Shown: in pieces, positions 28,249 to 42,600 of the stretch
How the letters are laid out: each line of letters opens with the position of its first letter
Position numbering within the stretch: position 1 is the stretch's first letter
Source of the DNA: Trogon surrucura
Lineage: Eukaryota; Chordata; Aves; Trogoniformes; Trogonidae
Assembly (NCBI GenBank): GCA_020746105.1
Contig: CM036626.1
Location: 16,814,001 to 16,878,000 of the forward strand
Length of the DNA stretch: 64,000 bases
Reading direction: 5' to 3'
The notes under the pieces: model-generated
Told to the model about the DNA's origin: nothing
The model's database searches: none
The model's input: the letters and a program-made list of their open reading frames with translations, nothing else
Made by a program: the position numbers and the translations under genes

Positions 28249-30475
28249 ATCAGTGAGGCTTCCAACCTCGGGTAAAATGTTAAAGTCAGCAGCTTGTACT
28301 TGGGGCAGGAGGGGTTGAAGAAAAGATGAAATCCAATTTACAGAAAAATTTCACTACAAAGCTCACATGCCTTGTGGCAGTCTTGCTTGAGCACAAAGTT
28401 GTGCAGCATGCAGGTGACATAATTAGGTCACTGGGGGCAAGGTTTCTTAGAACTATTACATAAAAAAAAAAAACTATAAATTTCTCAAATTATACTTCCT
28501 CCAGATTTCAAGGAGGTTCAAAACGGTAACTCTGCAAGCAACCTGGAGTAAGTCCTTCCTGGCAACACAGAGCACTGCAGTCATATGATCTGGCTAACTA
28601 ACTAGTTATTTTCTGTCATTATTCCATTCTCAGTTTGCAATTATTTATGGGATCTTGCTAAATGCATTTGATAACTTTGGCACTGAACGGGAAACACGAT
28701 TCAAGAGATGCAATAGGCAAGCTGCCATTGGTGTTTCCCCGTCATTTCAGGATGTAGAGTAACATTGCTCGGATCATAAAAGTGACTAATAAGAGTTAGA
28801 CTTTGCAGATAGGATTTCCAGAAGTGTCTAACGAGTGACCCAGGAGCACTGAAAATGGTGACCTTTCCCACTCAGCATTTGCTGCTACTAACTCAGATGG
28901 ATGATAAGTAAAAATCAACATCTACTAGAAGAGAAATCAAGCGTGAGCTAGATACTCACATGTGAGAATGACAAGTTGTGCTGGGAGGAATGGACCCCAG
29001 CGTTGAGATCACAGTCCACCCTGGCACAAGAGCTACAAGTGGCAGCCATAAGCAACTGCCCATATATGCATTTCAAAAAAAATATTAATAGAGGGACTGT
29101 AAAATTACATATGTCCTGCTCCTTTAGGAACTTCTAGTCTTTCTTTTTTGCTTGAAATGCAAGAGGTACATATGATTCCCCTCTTGGAAAGGAGCCTGAA
29201 TCAAAAAGTCTCACTGAAACAGTAAGACTCGGCCATCTCTTGTTCTCTGCAGCAGCCCCAGTTCCATTTATGCTGAAGCATTTCATAATTAATTCAGGAT
29301 ATGTTGGACTATTGGGTTGACAAGTATCACAATACAGCAAAGTGAAATTGAAGAGAGTAAGAAAAGGAAGAAACAACATTCTCAGGACAAAAAGCAAAGC
29401 ACTGTTCTCACCACCTGTAGCTAATCCCAGCACTTGGATCAAGACACCAACACAGGGATCTAATTAACAGCCGCCTTTATACACCACTATTACAACTACA
29501 TAAATCACCTCTTGATTATACTATATCATTTTCTAATGAATGTACAGGAGAGAATCCCAGCACACATCTACACTGTGCCCTTAAGACTCCCACATTCCCC
29601 CTAAACTCCCCAATTTCATATGGATTATGTCACGTGTCTGCCAGCTAGAGATGTTCTGTCCTCCTCGTGGATCTTCCATCATCTGTCACCTGGGGCACAC
29701 CCAGCACCACTCCCAAAGGGTCAACCACAGAACTAGATTAATAATTCTAACCAGTCACCTTCTCCAAACGACTCAATTAACCCTAAGAGATCTCTTTATT
29801 TCTAAAACATCTTTCTTCAAAGCAATTTTTCCATTAGGCTCTTAAGCCAACCAGATAAATTCAGCAGCTGGGACAGTCCCAGAAATCAAGCATTTCCATA
29901 GCGCAGCATCAGATATTACATTCAGCCACTGCACATGGCTCGTGTTGATAAACTTGAAACAGGTTTGTGTCACTATATCTGCAAGTAAGTTCAGAAGAAG
30001 GTGAACAAGTTGCCGAAATCTTGTTTCATTCCAAGATTAAGGGCCCTAACAGAGGTCAAGCCTGTACCAGCTCTAAGCTTGCATTCTTCCCCACATAATA
30101 ATTTTCCCTACTTGATTATTTCCATCTTCTTGCCTAGCACCATCACTAGGACTTGTGGCTGGGATTAAGGTTCTCCTACATACCCAAAAGGAACTACTGT
30201 GGAATTACTATTAACAATCCAGTCACTGGGTATCACTGTTGTAGCTTTATAGGCCCTGCTGCTCTGGGAAAATAGTCTGTGTTTTGATCTCTTATTTCCT
30301 GCTTACAAAAAACAGTACAATCTTTATACTACCCACTTAATACCGTATTAACCCCATGGTAAATACAAGTATTTCCTCTTAGAACCACCTTCAAAGAAAG
30401 CAGGTGTGGTATTTTCCAAAATATATCTTGCTGTCATTTCAAGTATGGTATTTACTAATTAGTCAAGAGGAATTA

Positions 30476-30506
30476 AAATATATATATATGTATGTATATA
30501 TATATC
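30476..30506 (+). repeat. AT/GT dinucleotide-rich repeat
   Basis: Alternating TA with interspersed TG (ATATATATATGTATGTATAT) forms a short simple repeat in the large intron. Confidence 0.85.
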
Positions 30507-33216
30507 ACCTTTCAAACATTCAGTTTGAAAGACCAAAAGTCAAAAAATAAAAAATCTTTTGCACTCCTCATTGAAGTTCAGTCTCTACCTGGATACCCCA
30601 AAATGTCACCATTATCAGAACGCTAATTTTCTTGAGGTCTTCTTGTACTGGAAAAATGTAAAAATCTCTTTTCTCTTACTCTACAAACTCGGTACACACG
30701 TAGTGCAAAAATGCAGCACTGACGCTGAGGTGTCCTGCCCACACTTTCATGCTAATGGATCGTCAGCCTCAGAGGCGAGCCAGACCCCATTTGAATGCTG
30801 GCACACATATGGAGTACTGTAGGTCTGAGCGCTCAGCATAAAATCATGACATTTAGTTAAGAAACATGTTACCTTAGAAAGGTACAACGTTACCCAAGAT
30901 GTTGTTACAAATTTTAAGGAACATAATTTACATTTTAAACAGACTAAGAAATTCAGATGCTGCTTCAAGAAACATGAGGAATGTGTGATTGCTCAAGGTC
31001 AAATCTAATTAGAAAGCCTGCTAAGATGAGGATCATTTTTTAAGCAGCGGGAAATTAAATTATTTGTCCATGGTATCTGGCAGTAAATACCTGCCTGTTT
31101 TAATTGCTGTTGATATAGCCTAATAAAAATTGGAAGGAAAATGCTCGTGCTCAGTTTCGGTCTCCTTTCTAGGTAAAGTTCTACGTGAGGTTCAGGCAGC
31201 TGAGCTGGTCCTTGCTGCAGCCTGACCCACACCAGGTTCAGGGACACATCACCTGGTCACGGGCGACTCGGTCCCCCCAGCTCTTTGAAGATCCAGTACA
31301 GCAATAGGTATCCTTGGACACGGCGAGAGGAGAAAACTGAAAACCAAGCTGTGCCTCTTCTAGAGACACGCGGGCAAATAACAGGAGATAAAGTAGCGAG
31401 AAAGTCACAGGAAAGCTGGGAAAGTACGTTCTGACTTCTGATAGTCCCACTGCTCAGACCAAAAAAAAAAATGAATATATGGCTGCGTTCTGCTGCTGCC
31501 ATCCAGTGGGGAGGTTGAGTAAAAAGCACTTGAGTAAAGATCGAAGGCTAACAAGGGCCGAGTCCGAGTCACTGTCAGGTTGATGCTTATTCTGCACCTT
31601 GCTGTCAATGCCATCCGAGACAGAAGTTTTCAGAGAAAGTAAAATAAAACAGGTGCTGAATAAGAAACCGTTGTAACAACCACTCCTTCTGCGCAAGGAC
31701 AAAAGAGGCGCTCCAGCTCATTCCTGGTGCTGCCTGTGAAATCACTCGACGGACTTGATCCGCTTCGATCCTGCAGCTGTTTAGCCAGTTTAAGATGCCG
31801 CAGCTGACAGAGGGATGGTTACACAAAACTTTGCAACATGCAGGACCTCAGCTCATATCATCAAAGAGTTCGGGTCTTCAAATCTATGAATTTCATTTCA
31901 GCTAAAATGGGAGTTCAGTAACAACCTTGTATGCACACATTTGAAAAATACTACTGGCTGTTAATCTGCAATGATAGGCATCTAAGTATCTTGTTAAATC
32001 TGGCTTTAAATACCAGTATCTTCCTTGTTTCACTACTTAGGAACTCAGAATACACGTTGGAGAGCAAAACAAGACGGATACTCTGCTATCTACTTAGCAT
32101 CCCCTCATATAACAGGGCCTCAGCACTGGTAACGGACAGCGTTAACATTTTCATTATCAACATCGTTACGTGCAGATGACGAAGCAGAGGCAGTGACATC
32201 AATCTAAAGCCAACTCAAACTGTCAGAGTACAGTGTATGAAGAAAATAAATTTCTAATGCTAATAGGACTCTACTGCAAGATGTCAACAGGCAAGAGCTC
32301 CTCCTGAAAACCAAGGCAAATGAGAAAGAAGCAGGGGAGTGGGGACTGACTGTGAGACTGGGAGAGAGGAAAGACAACGCTTTTCTCAGTAGCGTAGCTA
32401 CACAGTCACGGTTCTGCTACGTGAGACTGTGAGATGCTGCTGAGCCTGACTCCTGTTTCTCTATGCCTGCACCTTTCACACCTTCATAGCATTTCCTGTA
32501 AAATTAGTACGAGCAACATAAATTTATCATTTAATCCACAGCATCAAATCCCACCACACAGAGCTCTCCCCAACAGCAGTAGTGGCGTAGCAATCAGCAA
32601 AGGGGATGATGCTTTCCTTTTGGTGTATGGGAGGAAGGAGGTGAACTGTGGCCCAACAGACAGCATCCACCAGCACCGACATTCAGCTACACCATCAGTA
32701 GAATGGAAAAGTCATAATTCACATTTCATCTGTTTTGACTACTGAGAACTTATTCACATTAGCCCAACTCTTTGATTATCTTGGGATTTGTATAGTAGTT
32801 GGAAAGATTGACACATGCTAATAATATTCTACCGGAATCGCAGGCAAAACTTAGAGTTGCTGTGTGATTACTTGCTATACATTGCACCAGGCACCGAATC
32901 AGCTTTCTACAGAGAATCTGCAAGAATATTTCCCCTTATTTTCTGCCATATGTTCAGTTCAGCTCTGTTTGAGCATGACACCAAGCCCAGGACCCTTCTC
33001 AGTGCTTAATTTCACAAGGATTAATTTAAGATAGTTATGATTTGTCAGTAGACAGATGTCCTTGATATGCCTCTACATCAAAACACAAAAAAGCCCGTTT
33101 ACTTTTTAAAAAAAAATAAATGTAGCATTAAAGTCCTGGTAATTCGCACACCCTTACAAATACTGCATAGGCAAGATTTCCAAAGCACATAACAGGAAGA
33201 ATAATCTCAGCCATTG

Positions 33217-33514
33217 CATGGTCTCTTCTCACAGGTAATTAGGGACAGAACCAGGGGGAATGGTTTCAAGTTGCAACAGGGTAGGTTTAGGTTGGACATT
33301 AGGAAGAAATTCTTCACGGAAAGAGTGGTCAGACACTGGAACAGACTGCCTGGGGAGGGGGTTGAGTCGCCATCCCTGGATGTGTTTAAGTGTCGCTTAG
33401 ATGTGGTGTTGGGTGAGATGGTTTAGGGGTGAACTTGTAGTGTGGGGTTAATGGTTGAACTCGATGATCTCAAGGGTCTTTTCCAGCCTGAACTGTTCTA
33501 TGATTCTATGATTG
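33217..33514 (+). mobile_element. CR1 LINE 3' end with end of ORF2 and octamer tail
   Basis: This is a 5'-truncated CR1 non-LTR retrotransposon copy of about 300 bases. The frame at 33214-33426 reads [20 protein letters not shown], then [20 protein letters not shown] and a terminal [13 protein letters not shown] segment. That is the characteristic C-terminus of CR1 ORF2 (reverse transcriptase protein), still open to its stop. After the stop come the CR1 3' UTR (GTTGAACTCGATGATCTCAAGGG) shortened here to its start GTTGAACTCGATGATCTC and the tail TTCTATGATTCTATGATTG. The open frame and clean tail suggest a moderately young copy. It lies in the large TAFA4 intron, antisense to the gene. CR1 copies are usually 5'-truncated like this. 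Confidence 0.95.
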
Positions 33515-36500
33515 CATATTTACACCGGGTTACTGCTTAACTGTGTTCAGCACTTGTTTGGATACAGTACAGCAGAATTAACTAAAAATGTACAATATAT
33601 TACTTAATCTCTGATTCTAGTCAAGAGAGTATGTAATCATTAGCGCAGACCTATTTATCTCCATCTCACTTCATCATTCAGTAATTTAAATGCAATTTTT
33701 GAATTTCAATTGGCTTATAAAGTACTCAATGACATCATAAGATCCTGTCTCCACTGGAAGTGATTTTTGCCTTTCTTCTTCCTTGAAGACTGTCATGTCC
33801 TGTTCACTGAATCAATCAGCCTGACATTATCTTTCTTTCACAGAGCAGACAGCTCAAGTCATCAGACTCATGCAAAAAAACCAAGTAGTTCTCATTGCTC
33901 CAGAGAGCACTTTGTTGTTTTTCATACACACTCTTACTGAAGCACAGTGTTTATCCTTGTGTATTTCAGCCTTCTTTTTATATTCATCAATTCTTTGCTT
34001 AATGCTTTATTAACGGTTTGTTAGAACATCAATGACCTTTTTGAAAAAAAAAAATACTTACTGGTTTTCAAGCTCATACAGGAAAATAAGGTAAAGAGTA
34101 AAGGGAATGATAAGGTATACAAAAAATCCACTAACACAAAAAAGAATTGAGAGTTGAAATACATGCTCATACGCTAGTGTAACTCATCTGTTAAAACACA
34201 GACCTCTAAGCACACCACAGCACCCAGATAACTCCCACGATCAGCGTCTTCCCTTCAGGCTTCCCACCCTGCATGGTTTCTCCAGTATAGACCAAAAGTA
34301 CCTTTGCTTTCATTCTTCAACTCATCAGTCACTCCAACTTCACAGGACAAGAATGGTGCCTCACTAAAAATGGCTCATTGTTTTATGGGAACCAGGATGT
34401 TATACATCTTGGTTCTGCCTTAGAACTTGACAGTATTCACAAGATTTCTACCAGTGTGATGTGTGGTGGGGAATGGTAGTGCCCTTGTCCCTGGAGAAAC
34501 TCAGGGGACTGCACGCCCCGAGGAGTGATGCTACGAACCAGTCATTCCACTGAGCAGTGCCAGAACGCTGCTGGCACCTCCTGCATGGTGCTACCTGAGC
34601 CACCACAACTGCTGGGGGACCAAAGTCTAAGAGGGGCCGCAGCATTCTGGCTTTCTACAAGGCAAATGGAGAGACAGTCCTGCCACCTCTCACAGGGGAT
34701 CTGAACAGGGCACAGCAATGTTTCCTCTCCCTACGCCTCTTCCTCAGGCATTGTTTCAGATATAGCAAGGAACCATCACGACATTACTGAAGGGGTGGTC
34801 ATATGCTTCTCTGTCATAGGTCAGCACATACTGACCCTCAACTCTGGTCATCTGTGCTTTGCCCTGACTTCTGCAGGAAAGGAGTATCAGCCTATCGGTA
34901 TGCGACGACCATATTATCACCTCACTCACCCGAGCTGGAAGGATTCGGCTTCTTCCCTCCCTCATCCCCAGCAGTAAGTGGAAAACCAATTCTTAGTGAA
35001 CGTGTTAATACAAGAGCAGCGGCAACAGAATATCCATTGTCTCATTACAACCATCTGCTGAGGCTGCCACAAAACCGGCAACTTCCCATTGCTCGTCCCC
35101 TGACTGAATTGATCATCTCATACACGCAGGTTTTCCTTGGTCAAGGAATAACCTTGCTAGCACAGTTTATTATCTAATAGACCTCAGACTGAAAGCCGAT
35201 GTCATATTCCATAAAAAAAATAGTGAGTATAACTCAATAACTGTAAGAATAAAGCATTCAGCATTCAACGCTAAACGTTAATAATTTTAAAACTCCATTT
35301 CTCTGCGTGGCCTTTTGATCAACTCAGCTAATAGACTCTGGACTAGGAAATATGGGAAATAAGTTTGGGGAGGAGCTTACTGGATGCTTGTCAACTTGAT
35401 AGGCACATACCTTCGCTGTAGCTGGCCAGCACAGTGCAATGACAGTATTTAAGTACCGCTCTGTGTTGTTTGCATAAATAGTAGCCCAGTCGCCAAGTCC
35501 CAGGCAAGGCAATCTAAATATAACCTCTGGCACTGCTCTGCAACTGAGTCCAATTTGTTCCCAAGACCTGGAAGCACTTGCCATGCACACATGTGTGTTT
35601 CAGCCCCCCATCTGTTAAACAAGAATAATCACACTTCATTTGTGAAGCACTTCATGTTCTACTGACAAACACCTTGTATTGCTTTGATTTCTGTGAGTCT
35701 GGGTGCCAGAGCAGAGTTATTCCAGCATATGGCTGTTTATTTAGTCTGAAGCACTTGGGGCAAAGACCCTTCTCTTTTGTTGACAGGCAACGCAGAGAGA
35801 ATGCTGGATCACCTCTATCTCTCTGGTAAACTGGTCATTCTGCAGCCATAGTTCTTTTCACCGCGGTTTTGACGCAGTTCTTGCTACAGCTGATGGAAAA
35901 ATGGAAAAGCTTCTGAAAAAAAAAAAAAACAACAAAAAAACTGCTCAGGCCTTGGCTCTGATCCAGAATTCATTTAATCCAAATCCCTTGATAGTGGGGA
36001 AGGGTCAGGCAAATGCTTTCCATAGTCACTGTTGGATTAGATTTGTTGCCCCAGAAGAGGACAGGTTTTCAGAGTAAACTCTCTTTTCTCTCTGGCTGGG
36101 CACAAACTACCATGTGATACAGTCTGATAAACGGATGTTTCTTTACATTAGCATAGCAGACTTATTTGTCAGCTGTAGACTAATTATCTTGGCTCCTAGT
36201 TTGGGGATTGTGGCCTCCCTTGCAGTAAATTTGATTTTGCTGAGGGCAGCAATTTCACTCCATTTCTAAAGAATGTCAACACACAGTTGTGGAGTTTTTT
36301 TAATATTTCCAGTAAAAATAGTGTGTGGCGGGGGAAAAAAACGGCACATCTGCCACAGTATTTCCAAATGAAATGTCAGACTAGCGCTTTCTCCTAGATA
36401 GTTCAAACAACAAAAAACTGAGCATAGGTCTGATAGCAAAATCCACTATGTTGTTCCTTCCTCATTTCTGAAACCTTGGAAGCAAAACAAAATCTGAAAA

Positions 36501-36620
36501 ATCAACTCAATGCAAGTAAATTATTATGAGTGGGCACTCCCAAAACCAGACCACTCATTTGGACACATCAGTCAAGCAAGTGACAGTCCTAAAAGGCAAT
36601 TTCCAGTACAATCAGGCTGC

Positions 36621-36640
36621 CTTTTTTTTTTTTTTTTTTA
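36621..36640 (+). repeat. Poly(T) tract
   Basis: About 19 consecutive T bases follow GGCTGCC. It could be the reverse of a retroposon tail, but no element is recognisable beside it. Confidence 0.8.
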
Positions 36641-39600
36641 GCAAGATGTATTTAAAACCACTGAAAATAAAAACATCAGTTAGACTTTAATTCCTCAGTG
36701 ACCTAATAGGGCTAACGCCAACAGGGTGCACCTAGAGGGCAGTGGGGACTTCTTTCTACATTCATACTGTTTTAGATGAGAAATTTCAACTGATTTAGGT
36801 TTGGGGTTTTTTGTTTTGGTTTGTTTCTTTCCGTTGGAGGAAAACCAGCATCTGCTGAAAGGACTCAATAGCCAGAAATCATTAGCATATCCACAATTTG
36901 GGCCAACCACACATGTTGCTGGGCTGATTTATGCCAGCTGACATGATTTGCACTTTTTTCAAATTATACTCTGATTTGATTTCCATACTTTCAGTAAATT
37001 GTATTTTCTAAAGACAATCTAAGAATACTTAGGAGTAGCAGCAAACATCAGTGATGATAGATAGTATAAGATCTTGCTGTTTTACCTCCTCTGAAGAGGG
37101 CATCTCCTCAAAAGAGTAAGTCATAATAGGACAGGCACCATTTCTTTCGGCAATCAGTTACTTATTGTGTGTCATTTGAAAAAAAAATAATACTGGGGGA
37201 GCGGCACACAGTGTTTGCAAAATTATTGTTTATTCATAAAATGCAATAGTCTGGTTCCATAATTCCCAGTGCCTCAACATACTTTTCATTACATCACCAG
37301 ACTCTGCAAATGACAACACTGACACAGGAGCGGAGGGATACGGGTCAGAAAATCTTGCTACGTTCAAATCGTATGGTGCATGGGTTAGTACAAAAGAGCT
37401 GTAAATATATATTTGTAGGGAAATCAGATGCTCTTTTTCAGGATGCTTTGCCTTTCACTGAGCTGTGCTTTGGATTGGGAAGAGCACTGGCTCCAATCTG
37501 GTACCTTACAAAGGTCAAAGGTATGAAAGCAGGACTTGCATGCCGCTCCTCTCTCCTCTTTTGCACTGTTTCTTGCTGAAGAACATCCATGCTCTAAGCA
37601 AGCAGGCTAATGCCACCACAGAGCCCCTGAACCCCCTCGTCGTCATGGCCCATCCAGGGGTAGCATGAAGGAGGAAGGTCAGCGTGCTCTCCATCAACTT
37701 TTATTTCCTGCTATGCAGAAGGAAATCTCCCAAGGAAAAAGGGATCTATAGAAGGATATACAGAGCACAAGAAATGCTCTAAAGCTTTTTCACTCGACCT
37801 GAAAATAAGATGCATAGGAAAGATGACCTTGATACATTCAAACTATTGCTTTACAATTGCTTACCATTTCATTTCTGCTACCAGGCATCAACAGCCAACA
37901 TGAAACTAAAATCAGCTATGTACAACACCCTGCAAACACCTCTGAACGCAATCATGATCTGTTACACACAGATCCTGCCATTCCACCCCAGAAGTATAAC
38001 ACGACGTTTAACACACCAAGCTAATTTGCAATGATTTGTGCAAAAAAAGACAGTAAAAGAAATCTGTTTATTCCAAAATATTCACTGCATCTTAGGACGC
38101 TACTTTAAGGAAGTACGGGTGTAAAACTAATGGCAGAATTGACATCAGATAGATGCAAGCTGTAAATAATGCTAAGAGGAATCCTGCCTCACACTTATTC
38201 GGTCATTATTTCTTTAAACAACAACATAAATCAAAAGAACAGTGACCGTCACTGGACCGCAAGGCATATGGATGCTGTCCATCAGGGAAACAAAAGTAGA
38301 AATAAGGAAAGAAAAAAAATAACAAAAAAAAAATAGAGGCAGGCCAACCACTAAGCAATAAAAACGTTGATCCTAGAATTTTCCACTCATAACTTCTGTC
38401 ATTTGTGGGATATCGTTAAAGATTGCCACTCTGGAAGATAATGAATGTCAGGTGTAGTCTCCACTCTTGCTGATGGATAGCATTTCCAGTCTGATGAGGA
38501 GAGATTACCCTGCTGAACCCTACAAGACATCTTTAATCTCCTGATTTAGAATCCATTGTCCTCTAGCAGTTGTCACTCTCCTGAAGGAATGCAAGAATTC
38601 TGCCAAACACTGAAAAACAAGACAGCTGCAGAAAAGGGATATCAGCAGCAATCTGGAGGTGCTACGCCAACAAAACACTTTCATGTCAGTAAAAAAAAAA
38701 AAAAACCTAAAAAATTCCATCTCCACATTCTTCCATTATTAATTAAACATTTTCTGGTTTCCAAGAAAACGTGCTTGCTCAAACATGTCCTTGAAACCAG
38801 AGACATCAACACCATAAACTTTCAAACTAACATCAAGGTGCAGCTCTCCGGCAGGGGAAAATCCCATGACTGGCACAAGAGCAGAACCGAGCCCTTCTTC
38901 ACACAGGCTGAGTGGACTAGGCACAGCTCAGGTGGGACATGTTTGATGCTACAGCCACGTATTCCTGCTCTTAAATACAAGGTGAATATTTTGCATCCGT
39001 CCACAACCAAAACCATGGGCAAATGGAAGCCAGCATGGAGGGTGAGCATGTCCTAGCCTGCTTTTGAATCACCCTTCACCTGGCAGCACAGACAAAAACA
39101 GACAAGAAGTACAGATCACCAAATCAACAGAAACTGCTACCCGTTCCCATGGACTTTAATTCAAGCCTGTACAGTCGCTAAATTGGGATGAAACTCTCCA
39201 GTATCACATTAACATTGGGCTTTAAGTTGGGGACAGGCTCTGTGCTGCTGTTACAGTTAATGTAATTGTGAGGCCATGGCAGTGCAGCCCACGCAGTAAG
39301 CACAGACACGTCGATCAATAGCAAAACAGGCCCTAAAGCAATCTCCATCCCTCAAAATGGCAGTGATTTGCAAAAACACTGAATGATGAATTCTGTAAGA
39401 GCGACCAGCTTAAGCGTTAATAAAATCCTAACTATGAAGTCTAACTTTTCTGCTGGGACCAAAAACCATATGACATATCCGGAGCTGGCTGGAAACTAAA
39501 TCACAGAAGAATCACAAACTCCCACTTCAGTGAGGTCAGAACTTCATCTTAGGCAGGTCTTTTAATCATTTCAAAGCCAGGAATTTAATGCAAGTCCTTT

Positions 39601-42600
39601 ACATTTCAATCTATTGCTTTCATCACTCAAGCATCCATTGTTCTGAAGGACTCAGCGTGTTGACCTCCATGTAAACCCAGAGCAGAGCTCCCAAGTAGAA
39701 CACGATCCACTTTTTGTTGCATCACTTCACCCAAATGAACACTGAGGTCAAGACAGTCTCCATCCTATTTGTGGATTTTCACTTATCCAACCATTTCTTT
39801 CTCCCCACACTAGCACAAACCTACCCCTTCGCAATACAGTATTTTTTTATAATCTAAGCTCTACGTTTCAGAGAGGTAGATTAAAAAATGACAAAGAGCA
39901 AAAAGAGAGCTTTCCTGGTTAGAATTTTGGTCAATGAAATAAAAAGATCATGATTTATCACAGATTGCAGCTACATGAAAAATGATGTTGCCAATGTAAA
40001 ATGAACAAAATAAAGACAGTATTTTCACAAGCTTTCCTCAACAGCTTTAAAATAAGGTCATTCTGATATTGTGGGAAAGAGCTTGTTTCAGCCTCCTGCT
40101 ACACAGATTGATACACTAGACTCGGCCATTTGTGTGTTAAATGAGACTCCACCTTCTTTTTGTCACAGAGCTTTATCTCCCTTTTGAAACACAATGAAAC
40201 ATGACACACAAAACCTGCTCATTCACCAGCTTATCTGCTATTTTTTCCCCCTGACTCCCTGAAATATACAAATCTTTTCATATACAATCACATTCCATGC
40301 AGTCCACATTCATGGAAAGGAATACCAGTAGCTGTGTTTTACCCTATAAAAGACTAAATTAACACTATTGCTGCTCCTTACTGGTAACATAGCTATGCAT
40401 CCAAATTGAAGTTGTTGTCAAAATCTGTCATATATATTAAAAGTTCACATTGTTATTTAAGGAAAAGAAAAAAAAAAGTCTCTCTTCCTCTTTTTCCTTC
40501 TCAGAAATAAATATACCAGAAAAATCCATGCAGTGAACTCTGCTCCTTTTTGTCTTAAAGGGAACCTATTGCTCATCTGAATTGCTTTTCTTACCTTATT
40601 ACTTGAAGAGATTACAGCCAGGGCTGTATATTGTAGCAACCCTATATTTAGAAGCTGGATAATAAAACACATAAATAACACACTGAATAAAACATTAAGC
40701 ATAAAAGGAGTTAAATAGAACAAAGAACTAAAGCTTATTGTGCACTAACCGTGTCTGACCCGTTGAAATACAAAAGGACTCGTAATTCTAATTAGTAAAA
40801 CACACAGTTATGATTTAAACCATGAGCAAGCCAGCACAGTGCCTGTCTGTAGCCATGCACTGGAACCCAGTTCCTGGTCATGCAGGCCCCTCCGGTGGAA
40901 CTGGGAACTGTGCCTGTGGTAACCCAACAGCACACGACGAGAAACTATGCCCCAGCCCAAAAATAAGGGAAGCACAAAAAGCCTAGTGTTTGGGTTTTTT
41001 CCCTTGAAAATAGCAGTATTTCTAATACGAAGCTGCATTTATTTTTTTTTTTCAGAGAAACAGCCTTCACATAAGTAGATGAAATCCTGGAGCTTGTGTA
41101 AGGGAGGAATCTTTCCTCTGACTCCAAGGGGGACAGGATTGTGTCACCTAAGTCCTTTAAGTTGTGAAAACCTGCAACTGATGTGGAACAATCCAGTCTG
41201 CTATCAGACCTCCTGAAGCCAAAAGCATGATCAAGAAGTATTATCAAGTCTGAATTCCAGCTGACAGTGACATTTCAGATTTAGAGTTTAAATAAAGCAG
41301 GCTCAGAGGGTCCTGCAGACCAAAACAATGTCTGATACACTCCTCAGCATGTGAATTGCTATTTTGTGCATAAAGGAGCAACCTTCTGCTGGGATGTTCC
41401 CATTATATATTTTCTTATTTTATATTTATGCCTACCTGCCACTCAGCCCCCGAGTCCAGTCTAACAGTATCAGTGAATCCCTTATTCATCCTTCAGATGA
41501 ACTGTGATGTTCATTTCCTCCTCGTCTGACACCTGCTTTACTGATAAAGCACCCCGTGCTGATAACTCACCAAAGATTTACCTATCAGTGGCTGTTTTTC
41601 CTCCCTCACTACCCACTAGAGGGCAATGAAACATGTACATTCCCAGTGTTAGACTGGTCCGCTAGGTTTGGCAGAGGGATTCTTCCACTCCTCCATGGTA
41701 CTGATTTCTCTTTGCTGTTTGGGACACAGAAAGCAATTATTAAGCACCTGGTTTTACACACACCCTCTGTACTGCCTTCAGCAGGGCTGGTTTGCTGTCC
41801 ATCAAGGGTAGGTCTTTTGACTCAGGTCCCTGTCCATACGGCACTTTCCGCTACCAAATGACAGGAGGTCTGTTTCTGTGATATGCAAGTGACTTTGACT
41901 ATCTCACAGGTACGTTAGACCTGCACCTCTTCAGGGAGCAACCAAAGAAGGACAAGAAAAGAAGAGACAGATGTGTCCTGAAAATAATTGCTTTCTGTAA
42001 GCCACAGCAAGGGCAGAAAGGCAGCAGGAGTGAGGAGAGCCTTTGTCTTCTGCATCAAGCACGTTGCTGCATTACTCACTCGGATTGCTCCAACACAAGC
42101 CGAGCCTTTCCATACATCTGTCTCTCCCCACTCAAGCATCAATCAGAAGAAAACAAAGGAGAACACTCAAGGAATCCCAGAAAATTATCCGATGTCCCAG
42201 TTCAAGCCCTGCTCAGCAGAGTCTACACAAAAAAAAACAAAAACAGTTTTTGCACATGATGGAAACCACCGGCCCTCTGAAAACCAGCTAGAGCAGCACT
42301 CCCAAGCTGTCCGAACGCACTCACACACAGTGATCTGTCCCTATGATCTGCATCATCCTGCAGGTGCAGTAAGCAAACAAAGGCACTACCTCTACCCACT
42401 GAAGTCTTCACCTGAAATCACGAAGAAAAGAGAAAATGGGAACTAAGTAAGACAATTCAGACACAATTCTGGCCCTGTTTTAAGCTGCAGATGTTTATAC
42501 TAAATATATGGATTCCAGTCGTATTAATAATAATGGACTTTCCAAAACTCTAGACCCTTCAGCAAGCAGAAGGAGAATCACTTCAAGTGAGCATCAATCA

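Noticed and set aside
34795-34978. Plus-strand exon-like segment (acceptor CTTCTGCAG, donor-like GTAAGT after AGCA)
   Set aside because: The encoded peptide matches nothing known, and acceptor and donor matches this good are common by chance.
38556-39056. Plus-strand frame of 166 aa, the longest in the window
   Set aside because: It spans a poly(A) run giving a lysine stretch, resembles no family I know, has no splice context and lies inside the large intron.
41988-42446. Plus-strand frame of 152 aa
   Set aside because: It ends in low-complexity lysine- and glutamine-rich text and overlaps open frames on both strands; no family resemblance.
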